64,000 nucleotides of DNA, taken from NCBI RefSeq assembly GCF_013425765.1, contig NZ_JACCJZ010000010.1, positions 62,001-126,000 on the forward strand, in the 5' to 3' direction. The notes beneath the pieces were generated by a model. The model was not told the DNA's origin, made no database searches, and worked only from the letters and a program-made list of their open reading frames with translations. This document shows, piece after piece, positions 30,359 through 39,027 of the stretch. Each line of letters begins with the position of its first letter. Position 1 is the first letter of the stretch. The stretch comes from Luteimonas deserti. GTDB taxonomy: Bacteria > Pseudomonadota > Gammaproteobacteria > Xanthomonadales > Xanthomonadaceae. A program made the position numbers and the translations under genes.

Positions 30359-30648
30359 GCCCTGCAGTGCTTCCGCCTCGCGCCGGAGAGGCGTCGATCG
30401 GAGGCCGGCGGATCTCCGTGGGCGCGCGCGTCGCTTCACGCTCGTGCGTGGCCGTGTCGATGCCGGAGCGCAGCGCCTGCGTCACGCTCGACGCCTGTCC
30501 GCGGCACGCCCCACCCCGGGCGGCCCCACATACCGGACGGGAGAGGCGGTCGCTCCACGCGCTTCGAAGATCGCGCGCCGTCGAGTCCACGCCGCTCGAC
30601 AGACATCAGGCGCGTGCTCGCGCGGGGGATCACCCGACGATTCGGCGC
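30359..30648. other. Intergenic stretch, nothing recognised
   Basis: About 290 bp between the DUF3597 gene and the minus-strand terminator of the DUF378 gene. No gene-like frame or repeat seen. Confidence 0.35.
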
Positions 30649-30653
30649 AGGCG

Positions 30654-30685
30654 AAAAAAAGGCGTGCGGCCACAGGCCGCACGCC
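30654..30685 (-). terminator. Rho-independent terminator of the DUF378 gene
   Basis: A perfect 11-bp stem, GGCGTGCGGCC (30661-30671) and GGCCGCACGCC (30675-30685), with loop ACA. On the minus strand it is followed by a run of seven T (complement of 30654-30660). It lies 29 bp past the stop of the DUF378 gene. Confidence 0.88.
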
Positions 30686-30714
30686 GAAGTCAAACGTGTT
30701 CGATCAATCGTCGA

Positions 30715-30942
30715 TCAGCGGTGGCTCTGCGCGTGCGTTTCGTCGGTGGAGATCGCGCGGAACAGCGGCACCAGCTGCCACAGCGCCGACAGACCCACCA
30801 GGACGTAGACCGCACGTGCCAGCGGTGCGTCCTGGCCACCGAAGATCGCGGCCACGAGGTCGAACTGGGCCAGGCCCACCAGGCCCCAGTTGATGCCGCC
30901 AACGATGATCAGCACCAGGGTGATGATGTTGATCGCTTTCAT
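30715..30942 (-). CDS. DUF378 family small membrane protein
   Basis: 75 residues from the ATG at 30942 (GGAGCAAGCT just upstream). Two transmembrane helices carry the DUF378 hallmarks: INIITLVLIIVGGINWGLVG and LARAVYVLVGLSALWQLVPL. The segment between them (FDLVAAIFGG) is also typical. The family is a widespread inner-membrane protein of unknown function. The gene is monocistronic, ends in a strong terminator, and is probably well expressed to judge by both signals. Confidence 0.88.
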   Translation of the reverse strand: MKAINIITLVLIIVGGINWGLVGLAQFDLVAAIFGGQDAPLARAVYVLVGLSALWQLVPLFRAISTDETHAQSHR

Positions 30943-31099
30943 AGCTTGCTCCGGTCGTCGTAGGGGAACCGCAACGTCCCATCGTGCCCGTGAAGGCGAA
31001 GCGATTCCCGTATGACCTGCCGTCCGCGACCGCGCAGCGTTTCCGCGCACACCGGCGCCGGCACAAGGTTGCGGACGCTTCCGCCAGGCGCGGGCTCAC

Positions 31100-31990
31100 T
31101 CAATCGCGCGATGCGCGCACGTACTCCACCAGCGCTCGCAGCTTGGCGGGCTGGTTGCGCCGGGTCGGAAAGTAGAGGAAGAACCCCGCGAACTCCGGCA
31201 GGTAGTCCTGCAGCAGCGCGACCAGCTCACCGCGCTCGATGTAGGGGCGGAACGTGGCCTCCATACCGAAGGTCACGCCGCCGCCTGCAAGTGCACTGCG
31301 CACCATCAGCAGCATGTCGTTGGTCGTGATCTGCGGCTCCACGGCCACGTCGAACTCGCGGCCGTCCTCGGCGAACTCCCAGCGGTACGGCGCCACGCCC
31401 GGCGCTGGCCGCCAGCCGATGCAGCGGTGCGTCACCAGCTCGCGCGGATGGGTCGGCGTGCCGTACCGGGCGAGGTATGCCGGCGCGGCGACCGCCACCT
31501 GGCGCTGGGCGCCGGTCAGCGGCACCGCGACCATGTCCTGCTCGATCACTTCGCCCAGACGCACGCCCGCATCGAAACCCTCCGCCACGATGTCGGATTC
31601 GGCATCGGTGACGGTGACGTCGAGGGTGATGCCGGGATGCGCCGCCGCGAAGCCGGCGACGAGCGGGCCCGACAGGAAGCGCTCCGCGATCGAGGTCACC
31701 GCGACCCGCAGCAGCCCGCGCGGCGGCCCGTCGTCCATTACCTCGTCGAGCGCGGTGGCGATCGCCGCGAGCGGCTCGGCGATCGCGCGATACAGACGCA
31801 TGCCGGCTTCGGTGAGCCGGACGCTGCGGGTGGAGCGCTGCACCAGGGCGATGCCGAGCGCGTCCTCGAGCCGGCGCACACCCTGGCTCACTGCCGAACG
31901 GGTCACGCCGAGATGATCGGCGGCAGCGCGGAAATTGTCCGCTTCGGCCACCGCCCGGAACAGGCGCAGGAGGTTGAGGTCGGGCTGCAT
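31100..31990 (-). CDS. LysR family transcriptional regulator
   Basis: 296 residues. The N-terminal winged helix-turn-helix (1-60) contains LNLLRLFRAVAEADNFRAAA and VTRSAVSQGVRRLEDALG. The periplasmic-binding-like effector domain (about 90-290) contains GLLRVAVTSIAERFL and a conserved HRCIGWRPAPG segment. It is transcribed away from a short-chain dehydrogenase with 108 bp between starts, the usual arrangement for a LysR regulator and its target. The likely target is that dehydrogenase and the SnoaL-like gene downstream; the inducer is unknown. Confidence 0.9.
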   Translation of the reverse strand: MQPDLNLLRLFRAVAEADNFRAAADHLGVTRSAVSQGVRRLEDALGIALVQRSTRSVRLTEAGMRLYRAIAEPLAAIATALDEVMDDGPPRGLLRVAVTSIAERFLSGPLVAGFAAAHPGITLDVTVTDAESDIVAEGFDAGVRLGEVIEQDMVAVPLTGAQRQVAVAAPAYLARYGTPTHPRELVTHRCIGWRPAPGVAPYRWEFAEDGREFDVAVEPQITTNDMLLMVRSALAGGGVTFGMEATFRPYIERGELVALLQDYLPEFAGFFLYFPTRRNQPAKLRALVEYVRASRD

Positions 31991-32098
31991 CGGTAAGCAA
32001 GTCTAACCACCGAGTCCAGTGTCCGGGGAATACCCGCGACAGCGCTCGCGTCCTACCGTATGTGCACCGGGCAGTGCCCATCCCTCCAGGAGCCCCCC

Positions 32099-32842
32099 AT
32101 GCAGGTCAAGCACGATCTTCAGGACCGCATCGTTCTCATCACCGGCGCCAGCAGCGGCATCGGCGAGGCCACCGCCAACGAGCTCGCAGCGCGCGGCGCC
32201 ACGGTCGTTCTCGGTGCACGCCGGCGCGAGCGCCTCGATCGCCTCGTGGCCGAGATCCAGTCGGCCGGCGGCCAGGCCGAGGCGCACGTCCTCGACGTGA
32301 CCCGGCGCGACGATGTCCAGGCGTTCGCCGATGCGGCACTCGCGCGTCACGGGCGTATCGATGCGATCGTCAACAACGCCGGCGTCATGCCGCTGTCGCC
32401 GCTGCGCGCACTCAAGTTCGACGAGTGGGACCGGATGATCGACGTCAACATCCGCGGTGTCCTGCACGGTATCGCCGCCGTGCTGCCGGCGATGGAAGCG
32501 CGCGGCCGCGGCCACGTGATCAACGTGGCCTCGATCGGGGCGCATGCGGTATCGCCCACCGCTGCCGTGTACTGCGCGACCAAGTTCGCCGTGCGCGCGC
32601 TGTCCGATGGTCTTCGCCAGGAGACGGACTGCATCCGTGTGACCGTGGTCAGTCCCGGCACCACCGCGTCCGAGCTGGCCGACACCATCACCGATGCGGA
32701 CGCGGCCGAGGCCATGCGTGCGTTCCGCCGCGTCACGATCGCGCCCGAGGCGATCGCACGTGCGATCGCCTATGCCATGGCGCAGCCGGACGACGTCGAT
32801 GTCAGCGAACTCGTCGTGCGCCCCACGGCCAGTCCCTACTGA
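32099..32842 (+). CDS. Short-chain dehydrogenase/reductase
   Basis: 247 residues from the ATG at 32099, with CCAGGAGCCC just upstream. Rossmann motif TGASSGIG (about 15-22), NNAGVMPLSPL, catalytic Ser in NVASIGAHA, and YCATK as YxxxK. It belongs to the classical SDR group close to YdfG/serine 3-dehydrogenase-like oxidoreductases, which reduce carbonyls with NADPH. It is divergent from the LysR gene and followed 74 bp later by an exported SnoaL-like protein, so the two may share a transcript. Confidence 0.88.
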   Translation: MQVKHDLQDRIVLITGASSGIGEATANELAARGATVVLGARRRERLDRLVAEIQSAGGQAEAHVLDVTRRDDVQAFADAALARHGRIDAIVNNAGVMPLSPLRALKFDEWDRMIDVNIRGVLHGIAAVLPAMEARGRGHVINVASIGAHAVSPTAAVYCATKFAVRALSDGLRQETDCIRVTVVSPGTTASELADTITDADAAEAMRAFRRVTIAPEAIARAIAYAMAQPDDVDVSELVVRPTASPY

Positions 32843-32916
32843 GCGCGGACACGGCTCGCGCTGCCCACGTCCGCATTGTCCACGCACTCGGATGTTCCAC
32901 GACTGAGGAATCGCCC

Positions 32917-33429
32917 ATGCCCGCTTCACGCCTGGCGGTCTGCGCCGCCGCACTCGCCCTCTTCCTGCCCGCGGCCGTCGCCGCCCAGGCGCTCGCATCG
33001 CCCGGATCCACCGCGACCCTAAACACGGCCACCACCCGCGCCGCGTTCGATGCCTGGGCCGCAGGCCAGGCCAGCGTGTTCGACCTGCTGGCCGAGGATG
33101 TGGTCTGGACCGTCGCCGGCACCAGTCCGGTATCGGGCACCTACCGGTCCCGCGCGGACTTCATGGAGCGCGCGGTCGCGCCGATCAGCAGCCGCCTGGC
33201 GACACCGATCGTGCCGCAGGTCGAGGCGGTGATCGCACAGGGCGACGATGTGGTCGTGCTGTGGCAGGGCACGGCGACCACGCGCTCCGGCGCGCCCTAC
33301 GCCAACCGCTACGCATGGAGGATGACGTTCGCGGAGGGGGCGATCGTGCAGGTCACGGCGTTTCTCGACACCTGGGCACTCGACGCGATGATGCGCAGCG
33401 AAACGCGGGCGACGCGCACGGCGCCGTGA
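32917..33429 (+). CDS. Exported SnoaL-like/NTF2-fold protein
   Basis: 170 residues. The leader (LAVCAAALALFLPAAVAAQA, cleavage about 23-25) is followed by a SnoaL-like domain at about 38-160. It contains VFDLLAEDVVWTVAGTSPV, YRSRADFMERAV and GTATTRSGAPYANRYAWRM, then ending in IVQVTAFLDTWALDAMM. The W-T-V-A-G and Y-x-N-x-Y-x-W-x-M pattern is typical of ketosteroid-isomerase-like folds, often with small hydrophobic ligands. It follows the SDR gene. Exported versions are usually paired with redox enzymes; substrate unknown. Confidence 0.82.
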   Translation: MPASRLAVCAAALALFLPAAVAAQALASPGSTATLNTATTRAAFDAWAAGQASVFDLLAEDVVWTVAGTSPVSGTYRSRADFMERAVAPISSRLATPIVPQVEAVIAQGDDVVVLWQGTATTRSGAPYANRYAWRMTFAEGAIVQVTAFLDTWALDAMMRSETRATRTAP

Positions 33430-33817
33430 TGACGAGCCGCGCAGGCGTACCGGTGGCGAGCGTGCAGCGCCCGCGGGTCGCCGGGATGCCGCGGCGAATG
33501 CGCGGCTGACGCAGACTGCGCACCCGCGCCGTCGGATCCCGCGTCCGTCCTGCGCACGCGCAGCGCGGGGGCCGCCCCTCGCGGCGGCTCGTGGTGTCGC
33601 GCCGGTCGCGGCACGCGCACCTGCGGATGGGCCATGCGTCGTCCGGTGTCGTGGCCGCGCGGGCCACCGTCCGCGCGTCCGGTGCGACCATCGCGAGTCG
33701 GCCGCCACGTTCACCCGCTGCTGCAATCCGCGGGACCACGCGCGTTAGGATGGCCCACCCCCGGTCGCCTGCCTTCGAATCCATGACGGTCCGCCATTCC
33801 GACGCGCTGCCCGCAGC
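33430..33817. other. Intergenic stretch, nothing recognised
   Basis: About 390 bp between the SnoaL-like gene and the TonB-like gene. Translations of this stretch are Arg/His/Ala-rich noise. No terminator of the hairpin-plus-T type was found. Confidence 0.35.
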
Positions 33818-34720
33818 ATGAGCGACGCGTCGCGCCCGGCGTCCGGCCGGGCATCCGCCCGCATGGAACGCCTGCAACCCTGGATCGCCGGCGTGGCGAG
33901 CGTCGTGCTGCACGCGCTGCTGCTCCTGCTGGCCTGGCTGACACCGCCGATTCCGATGTCCACGCCGCAAGGCGCTGCATCCGGAAGCCGCATCGAGGTC
34001 ACCATGATCGGCGAGACGCCCGACGTCGTGCCGCCCCCCAATGTTCCGCCCGCGACGCGTCCGGCCCCGCGTGCGCAGCGGCCTCCGCAGCCGGATGCCG
34101 CGCGCGGGGCGCGCGCTGCATCGCGCCTGCAGGCCACGCAGGTCGTGCGTGCCGAGGCCCCGGTGGCGCCCGATCCGGGCGATCCCAGCGAGGCCGATGT
34201 GACCACGCCGGATCCGACGACATGGCCGCAGCCGGCAGAACGGCCGGCAAGCGCGGCGGCTGACCAGGCGCCGGTCGCCGTGCCGCCCCCACCGACCCAG
34301 CGCCGCGCGCGCACCCGGGGCCAGCCGCCCGGCATGCTGCCCGAGGACACCGCACCGGTGAACGCCGGCATGGCGCGCAGCGCCAGCAGCACCCGCAGTC
34401 GTGGGCGCGATGGTGCGTCCGATGCGCCGAGCATGGAGGTGGGCGGTTACCAGGTGGTCTACGACACGCGCAGCGAACGCCAGCTGCGCGAATGGCGCGA
34501 CCAGGGCATCACCGAGATCTTCATTCCGTTGCCCGGCACCCGCCAGCGCATGGTCTGTCCGCTGGAAACGGCGCTGCGACGCGAGTCGAGCAACTGCCGC
34601 ATGCTCGATCCGGAGGATCCGCAGATGGCGAACATCGGCGATGCACGCGAGGTCATCAGCTTCCACCAGGTCTACCGGCGGGGCGAGCTGGTCTGGCGCG
34701 GGCCCGGCGCCTACCGCTAG
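33818..34720 (+). CDS. TonB-like single-pass protein with Pro-rich linker
   Basis: 300 residues. One N-terminal transmembrane helix (about 23-41, WIAGVASVVLHALLLLLAWL) in a short cytoplasmic start is followed by a long Pro/Ala/Arg-rich linker (about 70-190), then a compact C-terminal domain (about 208-300). That domain contains GGYQVVYDTRSERQLREWRD, EIFIPLPGTRQRMVCPLE and two cysteines. The architecture (anchor, rigid linker, periplasmic domain) is that of TonB or TolA, and the ISASGSR-like region after the helix (TPQGAASGSRIEVTMIG) occurs in xanthomonad relatives. The C-terminal domain lacks the usual TonB signature, so the partner is unknown. No exbB or exbD nearby. Confidence 0.7.
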   Translation: MSDASRPASGRASARMERLQPWIAGVASVVLHALLLLLAWLTPPIPMSTPQGAASGSRIEVTMIGETPDVVPPPNVPPATRPAPRAQRPPQPDAARGARAASRLQATQVVRAEAPVAPDPGDPSEADVTTPDPTTWPQPAERPASAAADQAPVAVPPPPTQRRARTRGQPPGMLPEDTAPVNAGMARSASSTRSRGRDGASDAPSMEVGGYQVVYDTRSERQLREWRDQGITEIFIPLPGTRQRMVCPLETALRRESSNCRMLDPEDPQMANIGDAREVISFHQVYRRGELVWRGPGAYR

Positions 34721-35155
34721 GCGTCGCATCGCGTGCACGGCGCGGTCTGCGCCACGAGACGCGTGGGGCGACACGGCGCACCGCATCGATACGCCAAGGA
34801 TGTCCACGCCGCGGACAACGCGATTGCACCGATCGGTCGAGCCGCACGGACGAGGCGGAGGGATGACCGGCGATCGTCATGCGCGCGGCATGGCCCATCG
34901 GCGCAGCATGGCATCGGTCAGCGTGACCCGCGTCCGCCGCTTCTTCGAGATCGCGTTCGATCCCATCGCGCTGCGAAACCACTGTAGATCGACCGCCGTG
35001 CAGCTCCGGGTCCCGTCGCGCACCGCGTGAAGACGCTGGACCGACCCTGCAATCCATCCATCTATTCAGCGCAGTCGGGATTCTCGTTTCACAGTCCGGC
35101 GTGCCGCAGATGCGTAGCGTCGTGCAGCACATTCGCAAACAAAGTGGTGGTCGCA
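34721..35155. other. Intergenic stretch, nothing recognised
   Basis: About 435 bp, somewhat less GC-biased at its right end (around 35030-35150). No gene-like frame, terminator or repeat identified. Confidence 0.35.
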
Positions 35156-35242
35156 GTGTTCAAGTTCCTAGGCAAGACCGCGGGAATCATCTTCCTGATC
35201 GGCCTGATCGTGGTGATCGGCCTGCTGATGCTGATCTTCTGA
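35156..35242 (+). CDS. Candidate 28-residue membrane peptide
   Basis: Reads VFKFLGKTAGIIFLIGL then IVVIGLLMLIF to a TGA, starting at a GTG (35156). A basic amphipathic head followed by one perfect membrane-spanning segment is the form of known bacterial small membrane proteins. The ribosome-binding site is weak (GTGGTGG a few bases upstream), and longer in-frame starts lead only to noise, which is why I prefer the short form. It precedes the envelope-stress-like operon by 225 bp. Confidence 0.4.
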   Translation: MFKFLGKTAGIIFLIGLIVVIGLLMLIF

Positions 35243-35467
35243 TACCGGGCGTCGCCCCGCTGTCCGTCCTCACGTGCAGGTAGGCCTGGCTGATGCCGGC
35301 CTTGCACGGATCGTCCTTGGCCGCAGCGCGTTCACACGCCCGCAGCCAAGAACTCTTTCTTCTTCTTCCGGCAGCCGCCTTCACGGGTGGCCTGCCTCTT
35401 TCGTATCTGCGTGGTTTCGGCGGCAGTGCCCCAGAGCGCTGCCGCGCCGCGCTCACAGGAGCACTCC

Positions 35468-36139
35468 ATGATGACCCCCTCCCACGACCCGTCCGATACC
35501 GGGCGTGCGCCATCCGGTTCCGACCCGGCGCATACCCGGCCGCTCGAGGATCAGGCCGCGTCGCTTGCGAACAGCGCGACGTCCGAAGCCCAGAACAAGG
35601 TCGAGAGCGTGCGCAGCGCCGCTGCAGACAAGCTCGACTCGCTCGTTGACAGTGTCGAAGCGGCTGCGTCAAAGCTGGAGCGCAACGACATCGGGCATAT
35701 GTCGGATTACGTCACCGAGCTCGCGTCGAGCCTGGGCCGTCTGTCCAGCAGCATGCGCGACAAGAGCGGCGACGAGTTGTTGCACGAAGTGACGCGTCTG
35801 GCCCGTGACAACCCCGCACTGTTCGTGACCGGCAGCATCGCGGTGGGCTTCGGGCTCGCGCGTTTCGCCAAGGCGTCCGCCCCCGCGTCTGCAGCGCCCC
35901 CGAAGCGGGATGCAGACGCGAGCCGCGCTGCAGCACCAGGCGATCGCAGCGGAAACGGATCGTCCCAGACGACGCATGCGTCCGCGCATCCCGGCGCCGG
36001 CGCGACGGCCCCGACAGACCACACCGCGGCGGTGTCGGGCCACGGCCCGCAATCGACCGCTGCGTCGATGACCGCGACCGCCGTCGCCCCCGACGCGCTC
36101 GGCAGCACCACGGCGCCGCATCCGGGACTGCGGGCATGA
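35468..36139 (+). CDS. Helical envelope-associated protein, first of YqjDE-like operon
   Basis: 223 residues from the ATG at 35468 (CAGGAGCACTCC upstream). Residues 40-120 are predicted helical and amphipathic: QAASLANSATSEAQNKVESV, KLDSLVDSVEAAASKLERND, MSDYVTELASSLGRLSSSM. A single hydrophobic stretch (PALFVTGSIAVGFGLARFAK, about 118-137) may insert in the membrane as in YqjD/ElaB proteins. The last 85 residues are low-complexity Ala/Ser/Thr. Its stop overlaps the start of the next gene (ATGA), so the three genes 35468-37388 are one operon. Unknown role; related sets are stress-induced in other proteobacteria. Confidence 0.72.
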   Translation: MMTPSHDPSDTGRAPSGSDPAHTRPLEDQAASLANSATSEAQNKVESVRSAAADKLDSLVDSVEAAASKLERNDIGHMSDYVTELASSLGRLSSSMRDKSGDELLHEVTRLARDNPALFVTGSIAVGFGLARFAKASAPASAAPPKRDADASRAAAPGDRSGNGSSQTTHASAHPGAGATAPTDHTAAVSGHGPQSTAASMTATAVAPDALGSTTAPHPGLRA

Positions 36140-36585
36140 GCGCCCGTCCGGACATGCCGCCATCCGAGGCGTCCGGCCCAGTGCCGGGCGCACCGCCCAT
36201 TGCGCAGGGCGACGCCTCCGTCGGCAGCCTGCTCAAGCAGCTGGCGCATGAAGTGCCAGTGCTGATCAGCAAGGAGCTCGCGCTCGCCAAGAGTGAAATC
36301 CGGGAAAACCTCGAGGCCACCCGACGCGGCGTGGCGGCCGTGGCCACCGGAGGCGTGGTCCTGCTCGGCGGCTTCCTCGTGTTGCTGCTGTCGGCGGTGT
36401 ATGCGCTGGGGAACGTGGTCGAGCTCTGGCTCGCGGCCTTGATCGTGGGCGGTATCACCTTGCTGGCGGGCCTGATGATGGTCCAGGCCGGCAAGAAAAA
36501 ATTCGAAGCGCAGGCGTTCACGCCGGATCGCACGATCGATGCGTTGCGCAAAGACAAGAACGCTCTGCAGGAGAAGGCGTCATGA
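36136..36585 (+). CDS. YqjE-like phage-holin-family (DUF1469) membrane protein
   Basis: 149 residues, overlapping the upstream stop by four bases. The central part is the DUF1469/YqjE fold: SLLKQLAHEVPVLISKELAL and KSEIRENLEATRRGVAAVA, followed by two transmembrane helices (GGVVLLGGFLVLLLSAVYAL, LWLAALIVGGITLLAGLMMV). It ends with a charged tail that includes TPDRTIDALRKDKN, a segment seen in family members. The family is called holin superfamily III in databases, but in chromosomes it accompanies YqjD/DUF3618 proteins and is thought to be an envelope component. Next gene overlaps by four bases. Confidence 0.88.
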   Translation: MSARPDMPPSEASGPVPGAPPIAQGDASVGSLLKQLAHEVPVLISKELALAKSEIRENLEATRRGVAAVATGGVVLLGGFLVLLLSAVYALGNVVELWLAALIVGGITLLAGLMMVQAGKKKFEAQAFTPDRTIDALRKDKNALQEKAS

Positions 36586-37388
36586 ACAGTCCCCACCCGA
36601 TGCATGCAACCCCCCCGTCCACCACCTCCGAAGCCAGCCCGGCCCAACTCGAACGGGAGGTCGATCGTCAGCGCGAGCACATCGGCAGCCTTGTCGATGC
36701 GCTGGAGAGCAAGCTGTCCCCGGGCGAGATCTTCGAGCGCGTGCTGAGCTACGGAAAGGGCGGCGGGCGCGAATTCATGGGCAATCTCGGCAGCACGGTC
36801 CGGGCCAATCCGGTGCCCGCGCTGCTCACGGCGGCAGGTCTGGTCTGGCTCTACGCCAGCAAGGACGCGCCACGTACCAACCCCCCTGGCGGACATCGCG
36901 ACGGCAATGGACAGGCGGGCGATGCTGCTGGCGCAGGCAATGGCCAGGCGACCGGCGACGGTGACCATGCCGGACTCGGCGACCGTGTGCGCGATGTCGC
37001 CGAACGCCTCGGTGGAACGATGGGCGACGCCCGCGATCATGCCGGCGAGGCCGTGCACGGCGCCGTGGACGCCACGCGTGATCGCGCGCGCCAGGCCAGC
37101 GCCGGTCTCCAGCATCTGCTCGAAGACAACCCGCTGGCTGCGGGTGCGATCGGAATCGCGGTGGGCGCCCTGCTCGGCGCGATGTTGCCTTCCACGCGCA
37201 AGGAGGACGAGATGCTCGGTGAGACGAGCGATCGCTTGACCGGACAGGCCAAGGCCATGGCCGCCAAAGGGTACGAACGCGCCTCCGAGGCCGTCGAAAC
37301 ACTGGCGACTTCGCAGGACGGTGGGCAGAGCGGCCGACAGGATGCCGGCCACGAGGAGCCGCCGACGCCGTCCACTCACGCCGGCTGA
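36582..37388 (+). CDS. DUF3618 domain protein
   Basis: 268 residues, third in the overlapping operon (ATGA junction with the YqjE-like gene). The DUF3618 region is at about 22-80: QLEREVDRQREHIGSLVDAL and LSPGEIFERVLSYGKGGG. It is followed by a hydrophobic segment (PVPALLTAAGLVWLYASKD), a Gly/Asp/Ala-rich linker, and a second membrane segment with GAIGIAVGALLGAMLP (about 188-203). Between them is a long amphipathic helix (RDHAGEAVHGAVDATRDRAR) like those of YqjD. Likely a membrane-associated ribosome or envelope factor by analogy; not shown. Confidence 0.82.
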   Translation: MNSPHPMHATPPSTTSEASPAQLEREVDRQREHIGSLVDALESKLSPGEIFERVLSYGKGGGREFMGNLGSTVRANPVPALLTAAGLVWLYASKDAPRTNPPGGHRDGNGQAGDAAGAGNGQATGDGDHAGLGDRVRDVAERLGGTMGDARDHAGEAVHGAVDATRDRARQASAGLQHLLEDNPLAAGAIGIAVGALLGAMLPSTRKEDEMLGETSDRLTGQAKAMAAKGYERASEAVETLATSQDGGQSGRQDAGHEEPPTPSTHAG

Positions 37389-37611
37389 CGGCCGACGCCG
37401 CACCCGGGGCCGGCCCACGTCCTTCGATCAAGGCGCCGGGGGCGGGTCCTCAGAAGGCCACCGCTGACGCCCGTTCGGGATCGGGCGCAGCGGCGCGGAC
37501 GTCCTGCGGGGCGGGGCTCGGGCCCGATCGAGGCCCAATCGTGGCCCGGTCGCGCCCGGCAGCGCCCGCCTTGCGCGCCTGTCGCTAGACTTCCCCGGAC
37601 TCCGGGGGGAC

Positions 37612-39003
37612 ATGCAGATGACCGAATCGAACCCGGGCGGACCGGAGACGGTCGCGCCTGCGCCGCGTGCGCGGATCAGCTTCGAGCGCCTGCGCGAGCG
37701 CACGGACGAGCTCGAGATCATCATTTCCGGCCTGCTGGCCTTCTCGCTGCTCGCACTGCCGCCGCGCGTGTTCGATGCCTGGGTGGCGAACGCGGTGCAC
37801 GTCGAAGGGCTGTTCCAGTGGGCACTGTGGTTCGGCTTCCTCGTCAGCCTGGGCCTGTCGTATGCGCTGGCCTTCGCCTTCATCGTGCACCTGGCCATCC
37901 GTGGCTACTGGGTGGCACTCGTCGGCCTCAAGTCCGCGTTCCCCGACGGCGTGCGCTGGGAGCGGGTGGCGATGATGGGCTCGGCCACGCGTGCCTACCA
38001 TCGCGAGCGCATCGGCGATCTCGGCGATGCGATCGACCGTGCGGACCGGCTGGCGTCGATCCTGTTCGCGATGGCCATGCTGATCGCGATGACCCTGGTC
38101 TGGACCGGCGTGCTCGCGGTGGCAATGATCCTGGCAGGCGGCGCCCTCGGCGCGGTGTTTCCCGATCCCGACCGCGCGACCAAGGCCATCCTCGTCGGCG
38201 CCTACGTCGTCTTCATGCTCGGCAACGGGGCGATGATGCTGGCCGATCGCCTGGTGACCCGCAGTGAGGCCGCGGGCCGGCCGGCCCCGGGTCTGCATCG
38301 CCTCGTGCGTCGGCTGCTGCGCATCTACGGCGTGCTGCTGCCGATGCGCCTGATCGCGCCGGTGCAGTTCACCCTGCAGAGCAACCTCAACGGCCGCGGC
38401 TTTCTGGTGGTGTACTTCGCGGTGATCGTCGGCGCGCTGGCGATCGGCGGCGTGCAGATCGTCAACTCCTCGCAGTTCGCCATGCTCAACCGCTACGACG
38501 TGATGAACACCGCCGCCGTCGAGCACGGGATGACGAGCGCGCACTACGAATCGCTGCGGTCGGAGCATGACCGGCTGCTGCGGTTCCCGATGATTCCCTC
38601 CGACCGCATCGCCGAAACCCATCTGCGCCTGTTCGTTCCGCACCAGCCCCAGCGCGACAACGCGCTCGCGCGCGAGCGCTGCAACGGATTGGAGGGCGGC
38701 CGCAACATCGCGGAAGGCGCGGAGGCGGGCACGCGCGCGGTGGAATGCATCGCTTCGCTCTGGACGGCCACGCTCGACGGCGCGCCGATCGCGCTCGAGG
38801 CCTTCATGCCGGCCGAGCGGCGCGATCTGGGCATGCGCGGCCTCGTGGGCTATCTCCCGTTGGACGGCCTCGCACCGGGACGCCACGATCTCGCCCTCGT
38901 GTGGAACCCCGGCGGCGAGGCCGGAGGGCCCGCCCGTCGCCGCGAGTACCGCATCCCGTTCTGGTACACGCCCCAGGTCACGCAACGCGCGGCGCGCGAG
39001 TAG
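37612..39003 (+). CDS. Uncharacterised multi-pass membrane protein
   Basis: 463 residues (two possible starts, 37612 and 37618). After a 30-residue polar start, helices are predicted at about 35-52, 63-88, 150-180, 190-210 and 260-280, with a large soluble C-terminal region (about 290-463). The part RAYHRERIGDLGDAIDRADR before the third helix is a charged cytoplasmic loop. The C-terminal part includes PMIPSDRIAETHLRLFVPHQ, then CNGLEGGRN and a beta-rich module ending in YRIPFWYTPQVTQRAARE. No known motif recognised. Monocistronic. Confidence 0.7.
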   Translation: MQMTESNPGGPETVAPAPRARISFERLRERTDELEIIISGLLAFSLLALPPRVFDAWVANAVHVEGLFQWALWFGFLVSLGLSYALAFAFIVHLAIRGYWVALVGLKSAFPDGVRWERVAMMGSATRAYHRERIGDLGDAIDRADRLASILFAMAMLIAMTLVWTGVLAVAMILAGGALGAVFPDPDRATKAILVGAYVVFMLGNGAMMLADRLVTRSEAAGRPAPGLHRLVRRLLRIYGVLLPMRLIAPVQFTLQSNLNGRGFLVVYFAVIVGALAIGGVQIVNSSQFAMLNRYDVMNTAAVEHGMTSAHYESLRSEHDRLLRFPMIPSDRIAETHLRLFVPHQPQRDNALARERCNGLEGGRNIAEGAEAGTRAVECIASLWTATLDGAPIALEAFMPAERRDLGMRGLVGYLPLDGLAPGRHDLALVWNPGGEAGGPARRREYRIPFWYTPQVTQRAARE

Positions 39004-39027
39004 ACGTCGCTGCCTGGACGCAGCCGG

